From: Basidiobolus meristosporus CBS 931.73
Lineage: Eukaryota; Basidiobolomycota; Basidiobolomycetes; Basidiobolales; Basidiobolaceae
Direction: 5' to 3'
Length of the DNA: 64,000 bases
Assembly: GCA_002104905.1 (NCBI GenBank)
Contig: MCFE01000064.1
Coordinates: forward strand, 124,001-188,000
Shown here: positions 40,622 through 50,989 of the stretch, one piece after another
Layout of the letters: each line of letters starts with the position of its first letter
Numbering within the stretch: the stretch's first letter is position 1
Translations under genes and position numbers: made by a program
Notes under the pieces: model-generated
What the model was told of the DNA's origin: nothing
Database searches by the model: none
The model's input: the letters and a program-made list of their open reading frames with translations, nothing else

Positions 40622-42139
40622 TTAGGTCGATTCTTTTACGGTCTGATAGCCAGATACATGTAAAATGTTGATTCTGGTGTAGCTGCAACCGTAGAATGCA
40701 TAGATGACAACACCAATACCCATCCATATGAAAAAATGAACAATGGTTGAGGCTGGGATGGTGCAAAATAAAAGGACGGATATTCCAGCTCCGAGAATAG
40801 GAATCACGAATGGGCCAAGGGGGACCTTGAATCTACGTGGTTTACCTGGGTATTTGAAGCGAAGAATGATGACATTGATATTCACCAGGAAGAATGCAAA
40901 CAGTGTTCCAACCGAGGTCATATCACCAAGTACGTCAACGGGGAGAACGCCTCCAAGTAAGGCACAGAGAACACCAGAGAGGATGGTTGTGAACCAGGGG
41001 GTCTTGTATTTGGGGTGGATTCTGGCAGCAACCTCAGGGAAGAATCCGTCTATAGCCATAGCATTCAAGATGCGCGACTGACCCATCAGTAGAATCAGCA
41101 CGACTGAGGCCGAGCCAAAGATGGTACCCAAACTGACAACAATATTTAACCAGTTCAAGCCAGTGGTAGCGATGAGGATTGCGATAGGCTTAGCGGCATT
41201 TTGACCTGGTGGGTGCAAATCTCCGTAGGGGACAACTCCAGTCATAACCAAGCCTACTGCAATGTTTAAAAAGGTACATATAAGCAAAGAACCCAAAATA
41301 CCAATGGGTAAATCTCTTTGGGGATTTTTCGCTTCCTGTGAAGTAGAAGAAACAACGTCGAATCCGATATAGGTAAAGAAGACAGTAGTGGCGGCGGAGA
41401 ACGTGCCAGAAATACCGTACTTCCCGAATTCACCTTCATTAGGTGGGAAGAATGGGGTGTAGTTGTCGGGGTTTATATATTTGATACAGGTGAAGATGGT
41501 AAGCAGGACCGTGAGGACCTTGACGACAACCAACACGGCGTTTACTCGCGTAGATTGACGGATGTCAAAGCATAGTAGTATGGTAAACACTAAGGAAACC
41601 GCAATAGCAGGAAGGTTAAGATAGTTGCCAGTCGTTATGAAGGCCTCCCCAAAAAACGCGACTGGAGAGTTCACCCACTTGGTGCTTATTTTACAGTTAA
41701 ATGCGATTTCAAGAAACGCTATGAAATAGGCGGACCAACCAATGGAGACAGTGGCAGCACCAACCATATACTCCAGGATTAAATTCCAACCTATAATCCA
41801 AGCGATGAATTCGCCCATTGCTGCGCAAGTGTAGGTGTAAGCGGAGCCGGCCATGGGAATCATGGAGGCCATCTCAGAGTAAGAGAGAGCGGTGAACGCA
41901 GCAGCAATCCCAGAAATAACAAAAGAGACGACAATGGAGGGACCAGCTTTGGTAGCGGCAGCTATTCCAGCAAACGTGAAAATACCCATGCCAATGCTGG
42001 CACCTATGCCTACCGATACTAAATCCAAAATGTTCAACGTTCGCTTCATTTCTGAGTGAGCTGCTTCGACTCGGGTCTGCTCTATGCTTCTAACAGTAAA
42101 GGGCTTGAGCCACCAAGGTTTTTTTCTATGTTTTCTCAT
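40622..42139 (-). CDS. Cationic amino acid transporter, array member C
   Basis: 505 aa from MRKHRKK at 42139. An in-frame ATG 21 bp upstream (42160) sits only about 14 bp from the TATATAA box (42175-42181, minus), so the downstream Met, which matches the MRK start of A and D, is preferred. All family blocks are present: GIGASIGMGIFTFAGIAA, SYSEMASMIPMAGSAYTY, GWNLILEYMVGAATVS, PPNEGEFGKYGISG, IGFDVVSSTSQEAKNPQRDLP, FKVPLGPFVIPILGAG. TM1 has SIGMGIF where others have IGTGIF. The C-terminal tail (YTRINILHVSGYQTVKEST) is unlike the RTHSKINNP tail of the others. Likely functional but the most divergent of the minus-strand members. Confidence 0.9.
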   Translation of the reverse strand: MRKHRKKPWWLKPFTVRSIEQTRVEAAHSEMKRTLNILDLVSVGIGASIGMGIFTFAGIAAATKAGPSIVVSFVISGIAAAFTALSYSEMASMIPMAGSAYTYTCAAMGEFIAWIIGWNLILEYMVGAATVSIGWSAYFIAFLEIAFNCKISTKWVNSPVAFFGEAFITTGNYLNLPAIAVSLVFTILLCFDIRQSTRVNAVLVVVKVLTVLLTIFTCIKYINPDNYTPFFPPNEGEFGKYGISGTFSAATTVFFTYIGFDVVSSTSQEAKNPQRDLPIGILGSLLICTFLNIAVGLVMTGVVPYGDLHPPGQNAAKPIAILIATTGLNWLNIVVSLGTIFGSASVVLILLMGQSRILNAMAIDGFFPEVAARIHPKYKTPWFTTILSGVLCALLGGVLPVDVLGDMTSVGTLFAFFLVNINVIILRFKYPGKPRRFKVPLGPFVIPILGAGISVLLFCTIPASTIVHFFIWMGIGVVIYAFYGCSYTRINILHVSGYQTVKEST

Positions 42140-42760
42140 TGTATCTAGATCGTTATCCAATAGCCAACAGAGCCTTATATACTACTGATAACTTCGAAAA
42201 GTTACACGAAATCATTTAACCTACTTTTGGGTAAATCTGTCTGGTACTTGGCAAACGGGTTTCTGAATGGTTCAACAACCTCACAACAACCGGGGCGTTG
42301 ACTATTTACATGCCACTTGGTATGGACTTCAATGTACAGGCCAACACTATTTGCTATCACATCTCAGAGCCTTATTTATTTAGTTTGTTAAGCCGTAGCG
42401 AGTAGTAATACACTAGTATCCTGATACTATGGGTACTTTTTTTGCACAACATTTGGTTTGCAGGTGGATTTATGTGAATATCACCTTTTCCGTTGTTCAC
42501 CACTTCACTCACCTGCCAGAGGTTAAAACGCATAATGGCTAAGAGTGGTGCCACTATATGGAATAGCGTGTAAAACAAGAGAAAAAGATAGTCACACACA
42601 TAATGCGCACAACCATGCATTGATATGTAACTTATTTTGGAGTGATCCATTCTATTCATTCAATATTCGGACAGTCAGATAATCGCATTACTTATTAGGG
42701 GTGCTATCTACAATATAATTATAGGGTTTGAGATAAGCTATTTTCATTCCCGCAACTAGT

Positions 42761-44356
42761 CTATCGCAGGTTACGAAGTGGAATATCCTTGTGGTATGCT
42801 ACGGGCTTGTTGATTTTCCCACCGCTGGGCTGAGACAGCTGAGGGTTGTTGATTTTGGAATGTGTGCGGCCATACAGTGCATAGACCATGAGCCCGACGC
42901 CAATCCACACGGCCAGATGTATGATGGTTGATGGTGAGGTTGTCGAGAGCAGAACAACGGACAATGCAGCGCCGATAACTGGGATCACGAATGGGCCCAA
43001 GGGAATTTTGAACCTTCTTGGAGTGTCTGGACACCTGAAGCGGAGCACAATGACTCCGATATTGACAAAGAAGAAAGCAAACAAGGTGCCTGCCGTGGTA
43101 ATGTCGCTAAGCACGTCAACAGGAAACATGCCCCCTAATAGCGCACAAAGAACACCGGATAGGGTAGTTGTGAACCATGGAGTCTTGTATTTGGGGTGGA
43201 TTCTGGCAGCAATCTCAGGGAACAGCCCATCCTTGGCCATGGCGTTAAAGATACGAGGTTGCCCCATCAACAGAATCAGTATAACTGAGGACAAGCCAAA
43301 AATGATCCCCATGCAAAGAATAATACTTAGCCAAGTCAATCCTGTTCTAGCTGCGAGAATAGTGATGGAAGTAGAGACATTGCCAGGGTCACTACTGTCA
43401 ATGAATGGGTGTAATTCCTTGTAGGGAACAACACCAGTCATTATGAGACAAACGCCAATGTAAAGGATGATGCATACGACCAGAGAGCCGCAGATGACAA
43501 TTGGCAAGTCTCGCTGGGGATTCTTTGCTTCTTGGGCGGTCGTGGAAATGATGTCGAATCCAATATACGCAAAGAAGACTGTACTGGCGGCAGAGAACAC
43601 GCCAGAAACGCCGTACCTTGCAAATCTACCCTCGTTGGGAGGTATGAATGGAGTATAGTTTGCGGGGTTGATATGCTTGATGCAGGCGAAGATGGTGAGG
43701 AGTACCACAATAACCTTGATGGAAACCATGACGCTGTTGACTCGCGTGGATTCCCGAATACCGAAGCACAGAAGGGTCGTGATCACAAGGGAAATGACGA
43801 CGGCCGGGACATTAAGATAATCGCCAGTTGTCATGAAGGAGCCGCTCTCAAACTTGATCGGGGAGTTTACCCACTTGGTGCTTATTTTACAATTAAATCC
43901 TATTTCAAGAAATGCAACCAGGTAGGCAGACCAGCCAACAGAGGCAGTAGCAGCACCAACAAGATACTCCAAGATCAAGTCCCAGCCGATAATCCAACCG
44001 ATCAGTTCGCCCATTGCTGCGTAAGTGTAGGTGTAAGCGGAGCCAGCCACGGGAATCATGGAGGCCATCTCGGAGTATGAGAGGGCACTGAACGCAGCAA
44101 CAATCCCAGAAATAAGGAAAGAGACGACAATGGCGGGACCAGCTTTTTCAGCGGCAGCGACTCCAGTCAAAATAAATATACCCGTGCCAATTGTGGCACC
44201 TAGTCCTACTGACGCTAAATCCATGATGTCCAAAGTACGTTTCATTTCTGAGCTCGCCAGTTCAGTCTGAATCTGCTCCATACTTTTGACAGCAAAGAGT
44301 CTCAACCACCATGGATTTTTTCCATCCTGGTATGAGACATGGCCCAATTTTCTCAT
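42761..44356 (-). CDS. Cationic amino acid transporter, array member D
   Basis: 531 aa from MRKLG at 44356; TATATAA at 44410-44416 (minus) lies about 55 bp upstream. Same architecture as A. It differs from A in two patches, the N-terminal about 190 residues and a segment around HPFIDSSDPGNVSTS to LSSVILILL. The rest, including about 120 bp of 3' flank, is almost identical. The patchwork suggests gene conversion after an older duplication. Confidence 0.92.
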   Translation of the reverse strand: MRKLGHVSYQDGKNPWWLRLFAVKSMEQIQTELASSEMKRTLDIMDLASVGLGATIGTGIFILTGVAAAEKAGPAIVVSFLISGIVAAFSALSYSEMASMIPVAGSAYTYTYAAMGELIGWIIGWDLILEYLVGAATASVGWSAYLVAFLEIGFNCKISTKWVNSPIKFESGSFMTTGDYLNVPAVVISLVITTLLCFGIRESTRVNSVMVSIKVIVVLLTIFACIKHINPANYTPFIPPNEGRFARYGVSGVFSAASTVFFAYIGFDIISTTAQEAKNPQRDLPIVICGSLVVCIILYIGVCLIMTGVVPYKELHPFIDSSDPGNVSTSITILAARTGLTWLSIILCMGIIFGLSSVILILLMGQPRIFNAMAKDGLFPEIAARIHPKYKTPWFTTTLSGVLCALLGGMFPVDVLSDITTAGTLFAFFFVNIGVIVLRFRCPDTPRRFKIPLGPFVIPVIGAALSVVLLSTTSPSTIIHLAVWIGVGLMVYALYGRTHSKINNPQLSQPSGGKINKPVAYHKDIPLRNLR

Positions 44357-45581
44357 TGAATCTAAATTAGAGGGGAGAAGGTAACTTCAGCTGGTTTGCT
44401 CATATACTCTTATATACTATCAAGAATCAGGTTACCAACTTCCCATGGACATGATGCAGCAAAACCACTGTACCTTACGAGAAAAGTAAGGATGCGCCAA
44501 TATTGGAACGGCAGGTCACACAAGCCTAGCTACCCATATTACCTATTTGCTTATCGCTTAGTTTAATCATGCACCTCGATACCATCCAAAATGTGTACCT
44601 CCTTTGTGCACCAGCCTTTGATCAGTATGGCAGCCCAATATTTGAAATGGAATCTTCTCCCTTCAAACAGGATACCCGCCCTGATCGTAGAAACGGTACT
44701 AAAAACACCGTCTTATTCACATAATTGCTTGACTAGTAAGAGAGTAGATAAGCCGTGGCTGAGCTTAAATGATGACCGAAAAACTCTAAAACATAGGGAA
44801 TAGTGAGCCCTGAGTAGTCACTACCTTTTCCAGGGAAGAGATATCACTAGCCAGAGTCAATACGGTTAGCCGTTATGCTACACATACCTTCTGAATTACC
44901 AGTGGTATACAGCCGGAGAGGCGTACGTCAGCTTGGAGATGATTGCGAAGGTATGCGGGTTGGTTTGGTTGGTGCGAAAGTAAGTGAGTGTGAGAGTGTG
45001 TGATATATCCAGACCTACAGAGTGTGGCAGTAAGTGACAAGTCTAGGCCTATCCTAAATTGCTGTTAAAAGTCAATCAGGTGACTGAAAACACTTAGAGA
45101 ACGTAGATTATGTGTTGTTTATTCTCCACACCTATATCCATGACTCACACTTACACTTCCACTTACACTCATACCCACACCAACATCAACACCCTCAGCT
45201 ACAATTTCACATTTACTCACACCTATGTCATTATATCATTTGCACAGCCCAATATCTGACATCCAAAGTGAATGTTTCCATCCTTCCCCATTGGACACCA
45301 GAAGACTAACTGTTAGCCTTATTCCAAAGGCCAATATTTCACGGATTGGAAGCGACCGCCACTATAGAGCTAGGAATTGCTTTAACAAATATAAGCTAAA
45401 GCTACTGAGGAGCTAAACTTATTAACGTTACACAGAAATCATCGAGTCTCTCAACTGAATATTTATATAGCATAACACAGCTTTACAGGGGCAATGTTGG
45501 TGTTGAATATTTAATAAAATCCTTTACAAGTGGCTTCAGGAATGGGATTACAAAATTACTGAATGTTAAAATATTAATGGA
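44357..45581. other. Intergenic region between transporter genes D and E
   Basis: Includes a CA-rich tract (CACACTTACACTTCCACTTACACTCATACCCACACC, about 45145-45184) similar in style to the tracts in the small-gene promoters. No coding sequence; short frames at 44591-44803 and 45112-45416 have no support. Confidence 0.45.
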
Positions 45582-47141
45582 TTAAAAAGCATGCTCGGGG
45601 TTTCCCATTGGCTTCTCCTCGTTCTGATAACGAGCTAGATGTGGGTTGTTGATTTTGGAATGGGTGCGGCCATAGAATATATAGATAACAATACCAATAC
45701 CCATCCATACGAAGAGACGAGCAATGGTTGAGGTTGAGGCAGTGCAAAGCAGAAGGATGGATAAGGCAGCTCCAAGAACAGGAATCACGAATGGGCCAAG
45801 GGGGACCTTAAATTTACGTGGAATGTCTGGGCGTTTGAAGCGAAGAATGATGACACCGATGTTCACCAAGAAGAATGCAAACAGTGTTCCAACTGAGGTC
45901 ATATCACCAAGTACATCAACGGGGAGAATACCTCCAAGTAAGGCACAAAGGACGCCAGAGAGGGTAGTTGTGAACCAGGGAGTCTTGTATTTGGGGTGGA
46001 TCCTGGCAGCAATCTCGGGGAAGAGTCCATCCTTGGCCATAGCATAGAAAATACGTGGCTGACCCATCAATAGAATCAACATGACTGAGGCTAAGCCGAA
46101 GATGATACCCAGGCTGACAATAATATTCAACCAGTTCATGCCGGTAGCAGCGATGAGGATTGCGATAGGCTTAGCGGCATTTTGACCTGGTGGGTGCAAC
46201 TCTCTGTAGGGGACAACACCAGTCATAATGAAGCACACAGCGATGTACAGAATGGTACAAATGATCAGAGAGCCGCAGATACCAATGGGTAAATCTCTTT
46301 GAGGGTTCTTTGCTTCCTGTGCAGCGGTAGAGATAGCATCAAATCCAATGTATGCAAAGAACACGGTGGTGGCGGCGGAAAACATGCCAGAAACACCATA
46401 CTTCTCAAACTTGCCCTCGTTAGGTGGGAAGAATGGAGTATAGTTGTCAGGGTTGATATTTTTGATACAAGCGAAGATGGTAAGAAGGACAACGACGACT
46501 TTGATGCCGACCATGACAGTGTTGACTCGCGCAGATTCCCGGATACCAAAGCATAGAAGACCTGTAATCGCGAGTGAAATCACAATGGCTGGAATGTTGA
46601 TGTAGTCCCCGGTAGTTACGAACGCATCATCCACATAAGACACTGGAGAGTTGACCCACTTGGAGCTCATTTTATATCCGAATGCACTCTCAATGAAAGC
46701 GGTGAAGTAGGCGGACCAGCCAACGGAGACAGTAGCAGCACCAACAAGATATTCCAAAATCAAATCCCATCCAATAATCCAGCCGATAAACTCACCCATG
46801 GTAGCGTAGGTGTAAGTGTAAGCAGAACCAGCAACCGGAATCATACAAGCCATTTCAGAGTAAGAAAGAGCAGCGGTACCAGCAGCGATACCAGACACAA
46901 TGAAGGAGATTGCGATGGCTGGGCCAGCCTTGTCAGCAGCAGCAATACCGGTCAACACGAAGATACCAGTACCAATGATGGCACCAATACCTACTGAAGT
47001 CAGGTCCACATAGTTTAATGAACGTTTCATTTCCGAGTTAGCAACCTCAGACTGGAGCTGCTCCATGCTCTTGACTGTGAAGAGCTTTTGCCACCAGGAC
47101 TTTTGTCCAGCTTCGTATGAGACGACTTCTGATTTACTCAT
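45582..47141 (-). CDS. Cationic amino acid transporter, array member E
   Basis: 519 aa from MSKSEVVSYEAG at 47141. The frame is open 27 bp further (47168), but the MSKSE start aligns with MRK/MKPE of the paralogues; TATATAA at 47245-47251 (minus). Landmarks: GIGAIIGTGIFVLTGIAAADKAGPA, SYSEMACMIPVAGSAYTYTYA, GWDLILEYLVGAATVSVGWSAYF, AYIGFDAISTAAQEAKNPQRDLP and KFKVPLGPFVIPVLGAALS. It is the minus-strand member closest to F, sharing the IAAGTAALSYSEMAC and DVLGDMTSVGTLFAF types. Divergent from F across about 1.4 kb. Confidence 0.93.
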   Translation of the reverse strand: MSKSEVVSYEAGQKSWWQKLFTVKSMEQLQSEVANSEMKRSLNYVDLTSVGIGAIIGTGIFVLTGIAAADKAGPAIAISFIVSGIAAGTAALSYSEMACMIPVAGSAYTYTYATMGEFIGWIIGWDLILEYLVGAATVSVGWSAYFTAFIESAFGYKMSSKWVNSPVSYVDDAFVTTGDYINIPAIVISLAITGLLCFGIRESARVNTVMVGIKVVVVLLTIFACIKNINPDNYTPFFPPNEGKFEKYGVSGMFSAATTVFFAYIGFDAISTAAQEAKNPQRDLPIGICGSLIICTILYIAVCFIMTGVVPYRELHPPGQNAAKPIAILIAATGMNWLNIIVSLGIIFGLASVMLILLMGQPRIFYAMAKDGLFPEIAARIHPKYKTPWFTTTLSGVLCALLGGILPVDVLGDMTSVGTLFAFFLVNIGVIILRFKRPDIPRKFKVPLGPFVIPVLGAALSILLLCTASTSTIARLFVWMGIGIVIYIFYGRTHSKINNPHLARYQNEEKPMGNPEHAF

Positions 47142-48543
47142 ATTCCAACAGATGCAATTATTTGGCAATGAGAATTAGTAATCGAAGAGTAGATAAATAA
47201 ATAGAAGCAAAAAGAGATAGTGTTTAGTGGACCTCCAGTGGACCTTATATACTGTTGAGGAGAATACTGCTTCCCATGGTCATGAAGCGCTCAACATAAG
47301 GATATAGATTCCAAGTCACACAAACTCATCTTTCATTATACATGATTGCTTATCCAGAGATAGCACCACAAATCTTAATCCGCTCGCAGTTAACATCATG
47401 TGAAGTGTGTACCAACGGATGCGTGTGCTTCCATCCCCAGCTACATTTCCATACGCTTGGTGTTTTCTGATAACCAGTTTTTCGGGCTTAAGGCCGGAAT
47501 CTTCCTCCTACTAACGCTTTGTTGAGCACATGAGATCTTGAACACCCACCCTGCAACCATTCGGTGATCCGTTTGATAAGATCTCAACCAATCTGCTCCA
47601 CCGGGGGGAGCTCACGTATCGTCAAACCGAGGCCTTTAGAATTGGATCCAAGTGGAACTGATGAAAATTCTCGATCATTAATGACCGAGACATTTAACGG
47701 ATATGGCTACGAATCTAAATACCAGAAGGTTAATTGGTTTGGTGCAGTTCGAGAGTTGTTTGCGCTCTAATTGAATCATTGTTGTTATGGCACATCAACC
47801 AACAGGCTGACCTTTTGGCACTCCTGCACATATGGCATATCAGCCAACTCCACACATTCACCATCATTGACCAACTCCAGTTCCAAAAATAATCCCCATC
47901 ATTGGTCAAGCTCCAAATGTCCCACCCACTCTGAGTAATGCTTCGCGCTCTATTAAGGTAGATTGCCACTGAATGCCTTTGAATGCCACTGAATTCAAAC
48001 CAAATTGGATGGTGAATGAATGGTTCGACTGGTTTAGGAACTGACATGTGTGATCATTATTTGAGAGGGTTGCCATAAGAGGGATTCCATCATGCGTGTG
48101 ACCAAGTTCAAAACATCGCAAACTCTAAACCTTGATTTAGCCACATCAATGTGCACTTTCCCATATGTGTAACGAAGCTACAGTACCGCGCAAGCGGTTC
48201 GAGTTCAGATCGAATTTTCTGATCATTTACCCATGCATCCAATATTTTCTCAAGGTCGGTTCTGCATTGTGTGTGCGTATTGGTAAATTCGTGAGATCCA
48301 GGTTGGGGTTGGGTCAGGTCCAATCCACCCACCTAGGATGATGTTCTACATTGGTTTCACTCTCCTCATTGAGTGGAGGTGACATGGATAATGCATACAA
48401 AGACTCCATTTCTCTTATAAATGCCCTTTTGTGTGACTTCTGTCAGCGTGTTATCTCTTCTTTTATTCGCTTTCTTGATTCTTGTACGAGGTTCAACTTG
48501 ATTATCCAAACTTCAATCATTCGTTTGCAACCGTAAATTTATC
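47142..48543. promoter_or_regulatory. Divergent control region between transporter genes E and F
   Basis: 1.4 kb with TATATAA at 47245-47251 (minus, for E) and TTATAAATG at about 48415-48423 (plus, for F). No gene inside. A GGTTCGAGTTC word near 48196 resembles a tRNA B-box but lacks a partner structure. Confidence 0.5.
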
Positions 48544-50079
48544 ATGAAACCCGAAGTTACCAATTACGAGGGGCCCAAGAGGAGTTGGTGGAGAAAACTC
48601 TTTGCTGTCAAGAGTTTGGACCGGTTGCAAGCCGATGCCGAGGAGTCCGTGCTGAGACGTTCGCTGAACTTTATGGACCTGACTGCAATAGGGATCGGTG
48701 CCATCATCGGGACCGGTATCTTTGTCCTAACAGGAATTGCCGCTGCGAAAAACGCTGGGCCTGCTGTTGTACTGTCTTTCGTGGTATCGGGTATTGCCGC
48801 TGGCACGGCAGCACTCTCCTACTCGGAGATGGCGTGTATGATTCCAGTGGCCGGATCCGCTTATACCTACGCCTACGCTACCATGGGCGAACTGGTAGGT
48901 TGGATCATTGGATGGGACCTGATTCTGGAGTATTTGGTAGGCGCCGCAACCGTGTCAGTTGGCTGGTCTGGCTACTTCAAGTCGTTTTTCAAGAGCGCCT
49001 TCGGTCTTAACATGAGCGAAAGATGGACCGAGGCCCCCTTTACCTTCGACACAAAAACCCAATCGTTCAGCATGTCGGGAAATATCCTGAATATCCCTGC
49101 CATTGTGATCTCGCTTGCTATCACTGCTCTTCTGTGCTTCGGCGTTCGAGAATCGGCACGGCTGAATACAGTGATTGTCATAGTAAAAATCATTGTGATC
49201 CTGCTATTCATCTTCGCATGCATAAAGAATGTCAATCCTGATAACTACACCCCCTTCTTCCCACCCAACGAAGGTAGCTTCAACCAATTTGGCGTGTCGG
49301 GCATGTTTGCGGCTGCAACCACCGTGTTTTTTTCTTATATCGGGTTTGATGCCATCTCCACTGCAGCTCAGGAGTCCAAGAACCCCCAACGGGATCTGCC
49401 TATTGGTATATGCGGCTCCTTAATTATCTGTACTGTGCTTTACATAGCGGTCTGCTTTATCATGACTGGAGTTGTACCATACAAGGAGCTTAATGTCCCA
49501 GCCCCTATATCTGTGGTGATTGCCCGTACAGGCATGAGCTGGTTAGGGGTGATCGTGGAATTTGGTGCCCTGATAGGCCTCACCTCGGTGATACTAGTGT
49601 TGCTAATGGGCCAGCCTCGCATATTCTATGCCATGGCCTGCGATGGCTTGTTCCCTGCGGTTGCCACCAAAGTCCACCCTCGCTTCAAAACCCCCTGGGT
49701 AACAACAATGATATCTGGTATCGCCTGTGCCGTGCTTGGCGGGATCCTTCCAGTTGATGTTCTTGGAGAGATGACTTCGGTAGGAACACTGTTTGCTTTC
49801 GTGCTGGTGAACATCGGAGTGATCATTCTTCGATTCAAACGGCCGGATGTACCCCGCAAGTTCAAGGTCCCACTGGGGCCGTTCGTGATCCCGGTCATTG
49901 GGGCGGCATTGTCCGTTCTGCTTATCTGCACCGCCACGGTTTCTACCATAGCTCGGCTTTTCATCTGGATGGGAATCGGACTTCTGATATACATCTTCTA
50001 CGGGCGCACACACTCAAAGCTGAACAACCCGCAATTGGTCTCTGATATACATGATCACGTTGATAAAGAGGAAACTTAG
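48544..50079 (+). CDS. Cationic amino acid transporter, array member F
   Basis: 511 aa and the only plus-strand member. Starts MKPEVTNYEGPKRSWWRKLFAVKSLDRLQ. Family blocks: GIGAIIGTGIFVLTGIAAAKNAGPA, SYSEMACMIPVAGSAYTYAYATMGELVGWIIGWDLILEYL, PPNEGSFNQFGVSG, SYIGFDAISTAAQESKNPQRDLP, FKVPLGPFVIPVIGAALS, GRTHSKLNNPQL. GC-richer and more diverged at synonymous sites than the others, suggesting it is the old founder and A-E are later local duplicates; that is inference. The tail ends in an acidic HVDKEET. Confidence 0.93.
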   Translation: MKPEVTNYEGPKRSWWRKLFAVKSLDRLQADAEESVLRRSLNFMDLTAIGIGAIIGTGIFVLTGIAAAKNAGPAVVLSFVVSGIAAGTAALSYSEMACMIPVAGSAYTYAYATMGELVGWIIGWDLILEYLVGAATVSVGWSGYFKSFFKSAFGLNMSERWTEAPFTFDTKTQSFSMSGNILNIPAIVISLAITALLCFGVRESARLNTVIVIVKIIVILLFIFACIKNVNPDNYTPFFPPNEGSFNQFGVSGMFAAATTVFFSYIGFDAISTAAQESKNPQRDLPIGICGSLIICTVLYIAVCFIMTGVVPYKELNVPAPISVVIARTGMSWLGVIVEFGALIGLTSVILVLLMGQPRIFYAMACDGLFPAVATKVHPRFKTPWVTTMISGIACAVLGGILPVDVLGEMTSVGTLFAFVLVNIGVIILRFKRPDVPRKFKVPLGPFVIPVIGAALSVLLICTATVSTIARLFIWMGIGLLIYIFYGRTHSKLNNPQLVSDIHDHVDKEET

Positions 50080-50359
50080 GATTCGCCATTTATGTCGATA
50101 ATATCTGCTTCTACCATTTTTGCCTAGCGTATTCTGGGTTACACGCACGCTTGCACTCGGCCATTCGCATATTTTTGGTCACACGCACCGTATTCCTACC
50201 CAGTCATCTGAATTGCGCGAATTTCCAAATTGGCTGCTGCATTTTAATTTTCCCTTTCAATAAACCATTCACCTGCCACCAAACGAATTTGGCCAAGATT
50301 TCGCGAGACGATTAGATACGAAGTGGTGAGATATCATCTGATCATCATTATCAAGGGGG
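50080..50359. other. 3' flank of transporter F
   Basis: Contains CAATAAACC at about 50259 as a possible poly(A) signal. Nothing else recognised. Confidence 0.4.
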
Positions 50360-50650
50360 CGTGCCAGCTCACCGTAGCTATTTCGGCTCAGCTCGCTAAT
50401 GCACTTTATTTCCATTTGGGTTCAGCTCACCGATGTATCTATTTCTATTTCGGCTCAGCTCACCATCCCATTATTACCATATATGCCGTCGCACTGATTG
50501 AGACCAAGGCCAGCTCACCATAGGAATTATTTCTATTTCGGCTCAGCTCACCATCCCATTATTACCATATATGCCGTCGCACTGATTGAGACCAAGGCCA
50601 GCTCACCATAGGAATTATTTCTATTTCGGCTCAGCTCACCAGTGGATTTA
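50360..50650 (+). repeat. 88-bp tandem repeat built on CAGCTCACC
   Basis: An 88-bp unit starts at 50445, 50533 and (partial) 50621. The units are almost identical and each holds two CAGCTCACC words. Related CAGCTCACC/CAGCTCGC words continue to the left to about 50364, spaced 20-40 bp. It lies 280-570 bp downstream of transporter F. Confidence 0.85.
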
Positions 50651-50821
50651 TTTCCATATGGAACACGGATTCTCATGCCACCCAGCACTGGGTACTGAGG
50701 GTTGTTATAGTTGGATGGATCATCAAATTTGCTTCACACAACCCGAATTATCTTGTTCATGGGTTCACACGGTTTGATGCGAGGGTGGTCGAAACAGATG
50801 GGATGAATATGATTCACAACG

Positions 50822-50920
50822 TAGTAATGATTGACAATACAGCCAACAAGTGCGCAGTAACGGTTGACAATGCAACCAGCAAGTACACGGTAACGATTGA
50901 AAATACGGCCGACAATACAC
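50822..50920 (+). repeat. 33-bp minisatellite, three degenerate copies
   Basis: Copies begin GTAATGATTGACAATAC, GTAACGGTTGACAATGC and GTAACGATTGAAAATAC at 33-bp spacing. The frame 50785-50985 reads through them as VTVDNATSKYT-like repeats. No promoter or homologue supports a gene, so it is listed only as a repeat. Confidence 0.65.
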
Positions 50921-50989
50921 AGCAACGCTTGAGACAATATAGCCAAAAAAATGATACGATACCAGTGGTTGCAGAAAGAGTATAGGCAA

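Noticed and set aside
48180-48215. tRNA-like B-box word GGTTCGAGTTC
   Set aside because: No A-box or foldable acceptor and anticodon arms around it.
50785-50985. Repeat-containing 66-codon frame that looks like a short repetitive protein
   Set aside because: The 33-bp repeat keeps frame by its length alone. No promoter, signal peptide or homologue.
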